Positions 27,500 to 36,050 of a stretch of DNA of 64,000 nucleotides are shown piece by piece. The notes beneath the pieces were generated by a model. That model made no database searches. It was given only the letters and a program-made list of their open reading frames with translations, and was not told the origin of the DNA. Origin of the DNA: Magnetococcales bacterium WMHbin3. GTDB lineage: Bacteria > Pseudomonadota > Magnetococcia > Magnetococcales > Magnetaquicoccaceae. Positions within the stretch are counted from its first letter, which is position 1. Every line of letters starts with the position of its first letter. A program made the position numbers and the translations under genes. The stretch is taken from assembly GCA_002753185.1 (NCBI GenBank), contig PDZX01000005.1:1-64000 (forward strand), given 5' to 3'.

Positions 27500-29074
27500 T
27501 CAGGAGGGGGCGGGTGACGCCACGACCCCCGGCTCCAGGAGTTGCAACTCCTCGAAAAAACGCTTGGAACGGCGCGCCACCCGGCACATGACCACCTCGC
27601 CCACCAGCGGATGCTCCAGAAACCGGTAAAAGAACTCCCGCGAGAACTCCAGCAGTTCCACCTCCCCGGCCCCGGCCCGCACCGTGGCGGAACGGGGGAG
27701 ATCGGCCAGCAGCGCCATCTCGCCCACCAACTCTCCGGGATCGATGACAAAATCATGGGTGGAGGTCAGCCCCTCGTAGCGGATGGAGCCGATCACCCGA
27801 CCGCTGACCAGGATGTAACATTCGCCGCCCGCGTCCCCCTGACGGAAGATCACCTCGCCAGGGCCGTAAATCCGGTAGCGCAGCATCCCGGCCAGAAGGC
27901 GGACCTCCTCCGGGGTCAACACCGGCCTGCCGGGGGTCGCCTCCAGGGTGCGCTCCAGGAAACCGCTGGCCAGCAAAAGGCGTTCGTTGCGCGTCGCGTC
28001 CGGCTCCTGCCCGGTCAGGGCGCCAGGGACGCACGCCACCGACAGATCGCCACCCTGGGGAAAGGGGATCGCCAGTCCGCGCCGCCGCAATTGATACCAG
28101 ATCCGCTCGCGCACCGTGCCCTCCAGGCGGGTGCGGTCGTGATAGGTCCGGCTCCAGAAACGGACCAGGTAGACCACCCCGTAATCCCGGTACTCCTGAA
28201 TATAGGCATCGGGGGTCTTGCAGCGGTCCACCTCCTCCACGCCCAGGGCCGCCTCCACCAGGGCGGCCTTGACCTCCAGGGGGTGGGAGTCGAACATCAG
28301 GGTGACCGACAACTGATGGCGCCGCACCGGGGCATGCCAGGTCATGTTGTTGATGATCCCGTTGGCCAGCAGACCATTGGGGACGATCAGGATGTGCCCG
28401 CCGGTGGTGCGCAGGCGGGTTTCGCGCCAGTTGCGCTGGATGATCTCCCCCTCCTTGTCGCCGACCGCGATCCATTGGGAAGGCTCCACGGTGCCCACGA
28501 GATTCAGGGAGACCCCGGCCAGGAAGTTGCTCAACACCTCCCGCAGGGCGAAACCGACCACCGCAGCCACCACCGCCGTCGAGGTGAGCAGATGGGAGGT
28601 GTCGAAATCGAGCACGAAACGGAGGATCAGAAAGGCCGTGACCCCGATCAACCCCATGCGCAGCAGGAACACCAGCATCCCCGAAACCGGGAAACGACGC
28701 TTGCGGACATGATAGAACAGTCGCCCCAACGCCTCGTTGCCGTTGAGGAACAGCAATGTCAGCCAAAAGAGGTACCAGGCCTTGATGTAACGGAGATCGA
28801 TGACCGGATCGCCGAATGTGCCGGGATGGTCGCGCACCAGCCGCAGTGCCAGCCAGGTCAACAACAGGACCGCAGTCGGCTTGGCGATACTGCCGGCCAG
28901 GATGGCGAACCAGGATGCGTCGTCCGCGCTCCCGTCCCCCGGTGGACGGCTGTCCGGAGGCAGGGCCGGCTGCCCCTTGACAGCCCCCCGCAAGACCAGC
29001 GCGAACAGCGTTGTCAACAAAAAAACCAGCAGAAATCCGCCCAGGGTGAAGGCGATCAGGGTCAGGCCGTCCAT
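27500..29074 (-). CDS. MscS-family channel with C-terminal cyclic-nucleotide-binding domain
   Basis: The 524-residue membrane protein starts at the ATG at 29074, just after a GGAGGG site that overlaps the end of the upstream gene. Several hydrophobic segments occupy residues ~5-190. The MscS pore helix and beta domain follow (VAAVVGFALREVLSNFLAG, then WIAVGDKEGEI and LIVPNGLLANGIINN). From about residue 385 there is a cNMP-binding domain with the phosphate-binding-cassette-like ELVGEMALLADLPRSATVRA. Such fusions are known as cyclic-nucleotide-gated MscS relatives, which may be poorly mechanosensitive. The downstream 100 bp to the STAS-like gene show no clear terminator. Confidence 0.9.
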   Translation of the reverse strand: MDGLTLIAFTLGGFLLVFLLTTLFALVLRGAVKGQPALPPDSRPPGDGSADDASWFAILAGSIAKPTAVLLLTWLALRLVRDHPGTFGDPVIDLRYIKAWYLFWLTLLFLNGNEALGRLFYHVRKRRFPVSGMLVFLLRMGLIGVTAFLILRFVLDFDTSHLLTSTAVVAAVVGFALREVLSNFLAGVSLNLVGTVEPSQWIAVGDKEGEIIQRNWRETRLRTTGGHILIVPNGLLANGIINNMTWHAPVRRHQLSVTLMFDSHPLEVKAALVEAALGVEEVDRCKTPDAYIQEYRDYGVVYLVRFWSRTYHDRTRLEGTVRERIWYQLRRRGLAIPFPQGGDLSVACVPGALTGQEPDATRNERLLLASGFLERTLEATPGRPVLTPEEVRLLAGMLRYRIYGPGEVIFRQGDAGGECYILVSGRVIGSIRYEGLTSTHDFVIDPGELVGEMALLADLPRSATVRAGAGEVELLEFSREFFYRFLEHPLVGEVVMCRVARRSKRFFEELQLLEPGVVASPAPS

Positions 29075-29078
29075 GCCC

Positions 29079-30461
29079 CTACCCTCCGGACAATTCGACG
29101 CCGGGCAGGCCGCCGATCTCGCGCAGCTTGTCGATGATGGTGTTGAGGGCATCGTTGATGCGCTTGAAATCCCCGTGGAACTCCCCGCTGAGCTTGTCCG
29201 GGATCTCCCCCTTGCTGATCCGGTCGATGCGCCCGGCGATGAGGCGCAGGTCCTTCAAGCGACCGATCATCTCGTTGAGGGCATTGGCGATCTTGCGGAA
29301 ATCCCCGTGAAAGTCCACCTGGATTTCGTCCGGCAGCGCGCCGCGTCCGATCAGGGCCAGGATCATCACCATGCGATCCGCGATGAGCCGGATGGCCCTC
29401 ATGCGCCCCACCATCTCCCGCATCACCACGGCCAACTGCCCGATCTCGTCCCTGCTGGAGAGGGCGGTTTCCGCCTCCAGGTTGCCCCCCGCCACGTCGT
29501 GGCCGTAGCGCCACAGTTCCCCGATGGAGCGCACCAGCGAACGCACCATGTGGATCGTCAGGAAACCGCACGCCAGGATGGTCGCGATGCTGCCCAAAAG
29601 AATCCACCAGGCGGCCCGCTCCGCGAAACGCCGGGTGGTCAGCGACTCCTCGTCGGCCAGGCGCCGGGCCAGGGCCTCGATCTCGTCGGCCAGAGGCTCC
29701 ACCATGTGCACGGTCTCCAGGAGCAGCGTCATTTTGCCAGCCAGCTCCCGATCCAGGGCAACCAGCCGGGCAAAGGCGGCCCGGTACTCCTCCAGGCTCT
29801 TTTGCGCCCACTCCAGATCGCCGCCGGTCCATTTGCCCTCGCGCAGCCTGGTGGCCAGGTTTCCGGCCCGCCGCTCCACCTCCCGGACGAACGCCTCGTC
29901 CTGACGCAGCAGATAATCCTTCTCCATGCGGCGCATGTGCAGATAATCGATCATGGCCTCCCGGTCATCCAGGGATTCCAGAATCCCCTCCAGGGCGTGG
30001 GCCGCCTTGCGCAGGGCGCCCTCTTCGCCAACGTCGGGCTGGAGGCCACGGGTTTGCCACAGATCGACCACCCCGGAGAACAGCTGCCGATAGCGGTCGA
30101 GATGGTCCACAAGCGCCAGCTTTGGCTCGATCTCCCCCCATGATGGATGCTTGCGGCCCAACCGTTCGATGATGCGCGCCTCGACGATGGCCCGCTCCAC
30201 CCCCCGCTCCACCAGGGGGGGCATGCGGGGATTCTTGCGCAACAGGAAATCCTTTTCCGCCCGCCGGGCCTGCAACATCTCCCGCACGACCCCCTCCGCC
30301 GCCTGCCGGATCTCCAGCTCGTGGGTCACCAGATGCTCGTAGAGGGTGATGGTGCGGTTCAGGATCAGGGTGTAGAGCAGCACCACGCCAGCGAACAGGA
30401 ACAGACCGGTGCCGATGGTGAACGGGAGTTTCAGGCGGATGGGGATGTCGTTGAGCGGCAT
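29079..30461 (-). CDS. HBM-type membrane sensor with HAMP, no output domain
   Basis: The 460-residue product has a membrane segment at about 13-33, a large periplasmic all-helical domain (about 34-270) and a second membrane segment (WWILLGSIATILACGFLTI). The periplasmic part has the repeated phrase (R)(R)(A/M)EKD(F/Y)LLR, seen twice, which is the mark of helical bimodular (HBM) sensors of chemoreceptors and kinases. A HAMP domain follows and then a pair of repeats (GD(F/L)(R/K)(K/R)I...LN.(M/I)I..L). No methyl-accepting, kinase or cyclase domain is present, so the output must be a partner. The ATG at 30461 has AGGAG nine bases upstream; a longer frame to 30530 lacks one. It overlaps the leader of the channel gene. 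Confidence 0.8.
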   Translation of the reverse strand: MPLNDIPIRLKLPFTIGTGLFLFAGVVLLYTLILNRTITLYEHLVTHELEIRQAAEGVVREMLQARRAEKDFLLRKNPRMPPLVERGVERAIVEARIIERLGRKHPSWGEIEPKLALVDHLDRYRQLFSGVVDLWQTRGLQPDVGEEGALRKAAHALEGILESLDDREAMIDYLHMRRMEKDYLLRQDEAFVREVERRAGNLATRLREGKWTGGDLEWAQKSLEEYRAAFARLVALDRELAGKMTLLLETVHMVEPLADEIEALARRLADEESLTTRRFAERAAWWILLGSIATILACGFLTIHMVRSLVRSIGELWRYGHDVAGGNLEAETALSSRDEIGQLAVVMREMVGRMRAIRLIADRMVMILALIGRGALPDEIQVDFHGDFRKIANALNEMIGRLKDLRLIAGRIDRISKGEIPDKLSGEFHGDFKRINDALNTIIDKLREIGGLPGVELSGG

Positions 30462-30575
30462 GCGTGTCACTCCTGATGCGAGGGGGCCGTGGACGATTTC
30501 CGAAGCAAACAATATACCGGAAATCGTCACATTCGGCCACTCCTACCAGGTCACCCATGGGCGCAGCGATTTTCT

Positions 30576-30896
30576 TCAGGTATCGAGCGGGTCGCATACC
30601 GCATGTTGCTGGAGGCGTTCGACGAGGCAGGCTGCCTCGCTTGGGAGGGTCAAGTCATCGAAGCCGAACTGGTGGCTGCCGGATTCGTCCTGAATCGTGA
30701 TGGCAATGACGCGCAAGTCCACTGCCTTGGGAGGGGCATGTCCGATGCGCTCCCTGGCCGGCAACGACAACAGGCCCGAAGCGCGCACCAGATCGACCCA
30801 TTCCTGTCCCTCCTCCCGGTTCATGCCCGCCGTGTCAATGGTACAGGCACGCTGCAATCCGGCGAAGCCACCGGAGATTCGAAAGCGGATCCACAT
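30576..30896 (-). CDS. Emfourin-like inhibitor of an M4 metalloprotease
   Basis: The 106-residue product begins MWIRFRISGGFAGLQRACTI, which matches emfourin, the protein inhibitor encoded beside protealysin-type M4 proteases. Further family features are the conserved SGGFAG and the pattern DTAGMNREEGQEWVDLV. A last strand pair, ITIQDESGSHQFGFDDLTLP, follows. The ATG at 30896 has AAGGAG upstream; an in-frame ATG at 30938 does not. There is no signal peptide, so it should act in the cytoplasm. It lies 97 bp downstream of the M4 protease gene and in the same direction, the order seen in protealysin operons. Confidence 0.85.
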   Translation of the reverse strand: MWIRFRISGGFAGLQRACTIDTAGMNREEGQEWVDLVRASGLLSLPARERIGHAPPKAVDLRVIAITIQDESGSHQFGFDDLTLPSEAACLVERLQQHAVCDPLDT

Positions 30897-30993
30897 GAGA
30901 CGGCGTCTCCTTGCAAGGATGAGGTTCGACACCGGCATAGCATAACAGGCCGGTGTCGAACCCTGTCAATCCCGCTTGTGCCCGGCAGTGGGG

Positions 30994-32052
30994 TCAGCGC
31001 GGCAACCCGACGCTTTTGAGCGCGGCACGCACCGACTGGGGAGAACCGAGCGGCACCTTGCCCTGCGCGACCTGGTTGCGGGCCACCCTGACCAGAACAG
31101 CGACCGCATCATTGAATTTGGCCGTGCTCCAGAGTTTCCCAAGAGTCTCGAACCAGATACCGGCAGCCGCTGTGGTCCCGATATCCATGGCGACCAGGTA
31201 GAAGACGCGATTCATGATGCCGCTGTTGATGTGCACGCCATAATTGTCGTTGGGACCCGCGTAGTATTGGTCCATATGGGCGGGCTGCGGGTCCTTGCCC
31301 ATCAGGTTGTTGTCGTAGGCGGTACCAGGATATTTCATGGAGCGCAAAGCCTCGCCACGCAAGGTGGGTCCCATGATTTCGTCACCGATCAGCCAGTCGG
31401 CGTTGCCCGCATTCTGCTTCTTGATGATCTGTTGCACCACCGATCCGAACACATCGGAAAAGTGCTCGTTCAAGGCACCCGGCTGACCTTTGTACACCAG
31501 GTTCGCGGTAAACTGGGTGACGCCATGAAACAGTTCATGGGCGACGACATCGGCGGATTTGCCGAACGAGGTGAAGACCTGGTTGTCCCCATCGCCGAAC
31601 ACCATCTCATCCCCGTCCCAGAAGGCGTTCATGAAATTCGTGCCATAGTGGACGTTCAAAACCAGGTCCATACCGTTGTTGTCGATGGAGTTGCGGCCCA
31701 GAGTCTTCAGATAGTCGCGGGTATTGCCTGCGAAATCGTACACCTGATTGACGATCGGATCCACAACCACAGCGCCGCCCTCGCTGCGGACCAGTCTGGT
31801 CGGCACGTGCAACGCGGTGCCATGGCCGCAATCATACACCTTCCGTTGGGCAGTTCCGGTTGCCCCTGCTGCCGCAGCCAGTGGTTGGCCGTCGGGATGC
31901 AGTTGGCGAACCAGATTCACCGTTCGCTCGTCGCGCCGCAGACGGTGCGCCCTGGAAATCTCCAGGCTGGCCTGCGCGCCGTCGTGGCCATTCTTGGCCA
32001 TTTCCTCGATCACATGAGGCGGAATGAAGTGACATCCACACGATAACGACAT
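30994..32052 (-). CDS. M4-family metalloprotease, protealysin-like
   Basis: A 352-residue zinc protease. The N-terminus CGCHFIPPHVIEEMAKNG fits the short protealysin-type propeptide with its PP(Y/H)(L/V) motif, and no Sec signal peptide is seen. The zinc site is HELFH (within VVAHELFHGVTQ), with the third ligand in GALNEHFSDVFG. Downstream, DNYGVHINSGIMNRVFY carries the substrate and catalytic His region typical of thermolysin relatives. The ATG at 32052 is preceded by GGAGG with a run of A; a longer frame to 32181 lies in an AT-rich region and looks spurious. Together with the inhibitor gene it forms a protease and inhibitor pair. Protealysin-like enzymes in other bacteria act on cytoplasmic or host targets. 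Confidence 0.9.
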   Translation of the reverse strand: MSLSCGCHFIPPHVIEEMAKNGHDGAQASLEISRAHRLRRDERTVNLVRQLHPDGQPLAAAAGATGTAQRKVYDCGHGTALHVPTRLVRSEGGAVVVDPIVNQVYDFAGNTRDYLKTLGRNSIDNNGMDLVLNVHYGTNFMNAFWDGDEMVFGDGDNQVFTSFGKSADVVAHELFHGVTQFTANLVYKGQPGALNEHFSDVFGSVVQQIIKKQNAGNADWLIGDEIMGPTLRGEALRSMKYPGTAYDNNLMGKDPQPAHMDQYYAGPNDNYGVHINSGIMNRVFYLVAMDIGTTAAAGIWFETLGKLWSTAKFNDAVAVLVRVARNQVAQGKVPLGSPQSVRAALKSVGLPR

Positions 32053-32519
32053 TTTTTTCCTCCATTGTTTTGTTAGATGTATGGTAACGACACACAAACT
32101 GCCATATCTCACCACATGGAGACGCCAATCCAAAACGTGCCAGACCCACGCCCCCAGAGATGGTTCGATAAAAAATAACATTTTTTGGTTATAATATATA
32201 ACCTGATCAAATTATTTGCGATATTGTTTCTAAAAAGACTACATAATTCGGCAAAACGTGTCAACATAATAATTAAAAAAAATATTAATTATAATAAAAA
32301 AATAATAATTTACGTAAATATTTTTTTATTAATGAAATCACATTGCAGACCAAAAAAAACAACAAACCGTACGTCTTCAGGCAGACAATCCTGTCCCGGC
32401 CATCCTGAAGCAGGCCGCGAGCCGCAACCGGTTTGACAAGCAGGCCGTGCAACGGGTAATTTCTGTGATCTCCTTCATCAAAAAGCCAATGCGCGAAAAT
32501 TGGGAAAAAAGGAAAAAAA
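32053..32519. other. 467-bp intergenic region with AT-rich island before leuA
   Basis: The divergent gap between the M4 protease and leuA contains a strikingly AT-rich core (about 32165-32345), far below the GC content of the surrounding DNA. It should hold both promoters. A TATAAT word lies at 32190-32195 on the plus strand without a good -35. From about 32346 the composition returns to normal, and an open, GC3-rich frame without an ATG runs into the leuA start. I see no tRNA or clear attenuator; no leucine-rich leader peptide is present. Confidence 0.6.
32187..32203. promoter_or_regulatory. Perfect inverted repeat GGTTATA-ata-TATAACC
   Basis: The 7-bp arms are separated by three bases and include a TATAAT word on the plus strand. 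It may be an operator covering a promoter for leuA or for the M4 protease, or chance within AT-rich DNA. Confidence 0.35.
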
Positions 32520-34055
32520 ATGTCCGAGAAAGTCTTCATCTTCGATACCACGCTGCGGGATGGCGAACAGTCGCCGGGGGCCTCCATGAACGTGGAGGAG
32601 AAACTGCGCATCGCCCGGCAACTGGAAAAGCTGAAGGTGGACGTGATCGAGGCGGGATTTCCCATTTCGTCGCAGGGGGATTTCGACGCGGTGCGCTCCG
32701 TGGCCGGACTGGTGAAGGAGTGCAGCGTGGCGGGCCTGGCGCGGGCGCGCTTCGAGGATATCGACCGGGCCTGGGAGGCGCTCCAGGGCGCGGCGGATCC
32801 GCGCATTCATCTGTTCATCGCCACCAGCCCCATCCACATGCGCCACAAGCTGAACATGGCGCCGGATCAGGTCCTTGAAGCCGCCGTGGCCGGCGTGCGA
32901 CGCGCCCGCAAATACACCGCCAACGTGGAGTGGTCCGCCGAAGACGCGGGACGCTCGGAGATCGATTTCCTCTGCCGGATCGTGGAGGCGGTGATCGATG
33001 CCGGGGCAACCACCATCAATATCCCGGACACCGTGGGCTACACCCTGCCCCACGAGTTCGGCGAGCGAATCCGGCAATTGATGACCCGCGTGCCCAACGT
33101 GGGCAAGGCCATCCTTTCGGTCCACTGCCACAACGACCTGGGATTGGCGGTGGCCAACTCCCTGGCCGCCGTGGTGAACGGCGCCCGTCAGGTGGAGTGT
33201 ACCCTCAACGGCCTCGGCGAACGGGCGGGCAACGCGGCCCTGGAAGAGATCGTCATGGCCATCCGCACCCGCCGGGACATCATGCCGTTTCATACCGACG
33301 TGGTCAGCGAGGAGATCTCCGCCGCCTCGCGACTGGTCTCCCGCGTGACCGGCTTTCCCATCCAGCCCAACAAGGCCATCGTCGGGGCCAACGCCTTTGC
33401 CCACGAATCGGGAATCCATCAGGACGGCATGCTCAAAGACGCCTCCACCTACGAGATCATGACCCCGGCCTCGGTGGGCCTGTCGGCCAATCGCCTGGTT
33501 TTGGGAAAACACTCCGGACGACACGCCATGCAGGAGAAGCTCAAGGCCATGGGGTACGAGATCCCGGACGCCCAACTGTCACGCATCGTGCAGCGCATGA
33601 AGGACCTGGCCGACAAGAAGAAAATCCTGTTCGACGACGACATCGAGGCACTGGTGGAGGACGAGGTGATCCGCGAGGCGGACCCGTACAAGTTGGAACG
33701 CCTGCACGTGGCATCGGGAACCCAGGATACCCCGGTGGCGGCCGTGGAGATCCGCATCGACGGCCAACCGGTTCGCGGGGCGGGCTGGGGCGAGGGGGCG
33801 ATTCACGCGGTGTTCAACGCCATCGTCCATCTGGTGCCGGGCGCCCTGGACGTCAAGCTGCAACGCTACGAGGTGCGGGCCATCACCGGCGGGATCGACG
33901 CCCAGGCCGACGTGATCGTGAACATGGAACGCCATGGCCGCTCGGTGCAGGGCCGCGGGGTGGACAACGACGTGGTGGTGGCCTCGGCCCTGTCGTTCCT
34001 CAACGCCCTGGCCAAACTGGCCCGCAAGCCGCGCGTCATGCACGGCGGAGTCTGA
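32520..34055 (+). CDS. leuA: 2-isopropylmalate synthase
   Basis: The 511-residue enzyme condenses acetyl-CoA with 2-oxoisovalerate, the first committed step of leucine synthesis. The N-terminus FDTTLRDGEQSPGASM is the family signature and holds the metal-binding Asp and catalytic Arg. The second signature lies in LSVHCHNDLGLAVAN with GARQVECTLNGLGERAGN, and the linker HESGIHQDGMLK is present. The C-terminal LeuA regulatory domain (about 385-511; GAIHAVFNAIVHLV, then GRGVDNDVVVASA) suggests leucine feedback control. The length is normal for the long form. The ribosome site is an AAGG within an A-rich leader. It stands alone, with no leuB, leuC or leuD beside it. Confidence 0.97.
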   Translation: MSEKVFIFDTTLRDGEQSPGASMNVEEKLRIARQLEKLKVDVIEAGFPISSQGDFDAVRSVAGLVKECSVAGLARARFEDIDRAWEALQGAADPRIHLFIATSPIHMRHKLNMAPDQVLEAAVAGVRRARKYTANVEWSAEDAGRSEIDFLCRIVEAVIDAGATTINIPDTVGYTLPHEFGERIRQLMTRVPNVGKAILSVHCHNDLGLAVANSLAAVVNGARQVECTLNGLGERAGNAALEEIVMAIRTRRDIMPFHTDVVSEEISAASRLVSRVTGFPIQPNKAIVGANAFAHESGIHQDGMLKDASTYEIMTPASVGLSANRLVLGKHSGRHAMQEKLKAMGYEIPDAQLSRIVQRMKDLADKKKILFDDDIEALVEDEVIREADPYKLERLHVASGTQDTPVAAVEIRIDGQPVRGAGWGEGAIHAVFNAIVHLVPGALDVKLQRYEVRAITGGIDAQADVIVNMERHGRSVQGRGVDNDVVVASALSFLNALAKLARKPRVMHGGV

Positions 34056-34064
34056 AACGGCGGG

Positions 34065-34847
34065 TCAGCGGAACCCTTCGCCGATGTCGGAGTGATGCCA
34101 CAACTCCACCCCCAGGGAACTGGCCAGTTGCCGGGCAGAGGTGACGAACGGCTCGTTGGAGATGACCACGGCATGGGTGGCGCCCACGCCCTCCTTGGCG
34201 TCATGAATCAGATTCACCCCCCGGTTGCCCACCGGGCGATCCGCCTTGCGGATCTGAAAGGCCACCACCATGCCATCCTTCTCCCCCACGAGGTCGATCC
34301 CTTGCGGACGCTCGTCCGGGGGCAGGAGGCGGGTCTGCCAGCCGTCCACCTTCAGCAGGGTTGCGCAGAAGGCCTCGTACTCCGCCTGGGTCATGGCGTT
34401 GTCGTACTCCACGAACAGGCTCGCGTTGTTGCGCCGGTAGCGGGTCGCCTCCTTGCGAATGATGTCGAAGAGCTTTTTCCGTTCGTGTTCGGTCAGTTCG
34501 ATTCCCAGTTTCCCGGCGATGTTGTTGTCCACGAAACGGCCCATGTCCCGCAAGACGGCGGAGTGGTCCTCGTTGCCGTAATCGTCTTGCTTGACGAGGC
34601 TCTTCTGGTTGACCGCGAGCATGTGGATGTTGGCGAGGATGGCCTGTTTGGCGGTCTGGGCGATACGCGCGCCCCGCACCTTGACGGAACCGCGATTTTG
34701 GCGCGTCTTGAGGACGATCCCGATCACCAGAAAAACAATACAAGCAAAAAAAATCGGCAATGAAGCGGAGAATGATACCATCTCAAAGGAATGAAAAAGC
34801 CAAAGAAAAGGCAACACCCCGACAATGATTGCGACAAGTCCTTGCAT
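34065..34847 (-). CDS. Membrane-anchored Mrr-like restriction-endonuclease-fold protein
   Basis: The 260-residue product starts at an ATG with GGAAGGA upstream. Two membrane segments lie in the first 50 residues (VAIIVGVLPFLWLF and LPIFFACIVFLVIGIVL). A helical middle region follows, and a C-terminal domain resembles Mrr-type nucleases: WQTRLLPPDERPQGIDLV, then GMVVAFQIRKAD, then THAVVISNEPFVTSA. The Asp in GIDLV fits the first catalytic residue. The expected QxK appears as QIRK, so the catalytic lysine is shifted or the enzyme is inactive. The gene is convergent with leuA, with only 9 bp between stops. Its function is unknown. Confidence 0.7.
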   Translation of the reverse strand: MQGLVAIIVGVLPFLWLFHSFEMVSFSASLPIFFACIVFLVIGIVLKTRQNRGSVKVRGARIAQTAKQAILANIHMLAVNQKSLVKQDDYGNEDHSAVLRDMGRFVDNNIAGKLGIELTEHERKKLFDIIRKEATRYRRNNASLFVEYDNAMTQAEYEAFCATLLKVDGWQTRLLPPDERPQGIDLVGEKDGMVVAFQIRKADRPVGNRGVNLIHDAKEGVGATHAVVISNEPFVTSARQLASSLGVELWHHSDIGEGFR

Positions 34848-35051
34848 GATGACCGGTTCCTTCCTGATTGCCAAGCGACGCACGCGATCGACCCGAACCA
34901 AAGACCGATCCAGCGCGTCACCAACCGCTTGCGACAAAATAATGCACATTGCATGCCGCAAGCAGAAAAGATGGTCCAGGTTTTGCTAATTTTTCTCTAG
35001 TGTCAAAGTTCGCTCGCCCAGCGGACATACCCTCGATCGAGTTGGATAGCC

Positions 35052-36047
35052 ATGAAATCGTCTCCCAATCGCGAACAGCTCCTGTTTCTGGCCACCGGAG
35101 GCATCATCCTGGTGCTGATCCTGGTGGTGGTGATCTTCAACATGGTGCGCGGCCCCGGCGATTTGACCGCCGAGGAAGAGACGGCCGCCGCGCCGCAAGC
35201 CAAGGTCGGCGACCGCGCCCCGGAAAACAACAGAGGCTCCTGGCTGACCCGTGTCTCGCCAGCCCCGATCTTCAACTCCTGTACCAAGCCCGCCGCCGAG
35301 ACCGTTGCGGCCAAACCGGCTGCCAAAACCGACGAAAAATGGAACTCCAAGGAGGCATCCTCCATGGAAGTGTCCCGTTTGGAGAGCAAACCCGCGCCCA
35401 AGGAGAACACCCTCTCCCAAAGCAAACCGCCCTCGCCCCTGCCCAAGAATCCGCCCGCCCCCACCAAGGAAACCCGCGCCGAGGCACCCCCTCCCCCACC
35501 GCAAAAGGGCGCCACCCCCGCCGCCAAGCCGGGAGAGGTGGACGACTTCCTGGAAGTGGAACCTCCGGCCAAACCGATGGTCGCCAAGGGAATGGAAAAA
35601 CCCGTGGAAAAGCCCTTGGAAAAGAGCGTGGCCAAAAACGACCCCCCCCCCAAGCCCATCGAACCCCCCTCGCGCAACAAAAAGCCCGCCGAGGAAGAAG
35701 CTGCGGAACCGGAAACCGCCAAGCCCGCGACCAGGACTCCCGCCGCCACGGAGGCCAAGGAGGCCACGCCCGCAGCGACCATCGCCAACCAGAAAGGACG
35801 CTACGTGGTGCAGATGGGCTCCTACACCGACAGCTCCCATGCCACGGAAATGGCGGTCAAGCTCTCGCAACTCCTGCTCGATGGCCGCCGCATGCCGGTG
35901 CATAAGATGTATCGAACCATGAACAAGAAAACGGTCTATCGCGTCACCCTGGGTCCGTTCGGTTCCCTGAGTCTGGCCCAGCGGGCCGCCGATCTGGCGC
36001 AAACCAAGGCTGCGGTCAAGGGCACCGTGGTCAGCGCCAGGGAGTGA
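35052..36047 (+). CDS. SPOR-domain membrane protein with long proline/lysine-rich linker
   Basis: The 331-residue product has one membrane segment (about residues 10-31, LFLATGGIILVLILVVVIF), a low-complexity periplasmic linker rich in Pro, Lys, Ala and Glu (about 35-250), and a C-terminal SPOR domain (about 252-331; GRYVVQMGSYTDSSHA and VYRVTLGPFGSLSLAQ). SPOR domains bind denuded peptidoglycan at the septum, as in FtsN and DedD, so a role in cell division or envelope remodelling is plausible. The linker contains a run of ten C at 35642-35651 within codons for D-P-P-P. It lies 3 bp upstream of ccmA and may be co-transcribed with the ccm genes. Confidence 0.88.
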   Translation: MKSSPNREQLLFLATGGIILVLILVVVIFNMVRGPGDLTAEEETAAAPQAKVGDRAPENNRGSWLTRVSPAPIFNSCTKPAAETVAAKPAAKTDEKWNSKEASSMEVSRLESKPAPKENTLSQSKPPSPLPKNPPAPTKETRAEAPPPPPQKGATPAAKPGEVDDFLEVEPPAKPMVAKGMEKPVEKPLEKSVAKNDPPPKPIEPPSRNKKPAEEEAAEPETAKPATRTPAATEAKEATPAATIANQKGRYVVQMGSYTDSSHATEMAVKLSQLLLDGRRMPVHKMYRTMNKKTVYRVTLGPFGSLSLAQRAADLAQTKAAVKGTVVSARE

Positions 36048-36050
36048 CGC

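Noticed and set aside
32185-32436. Lys/Ile/Asn-rich open frame of 83 codons in the AT-rich island
   Set aside because: It follows from base composition alone, with no ribosome site and no recognisable protein features.
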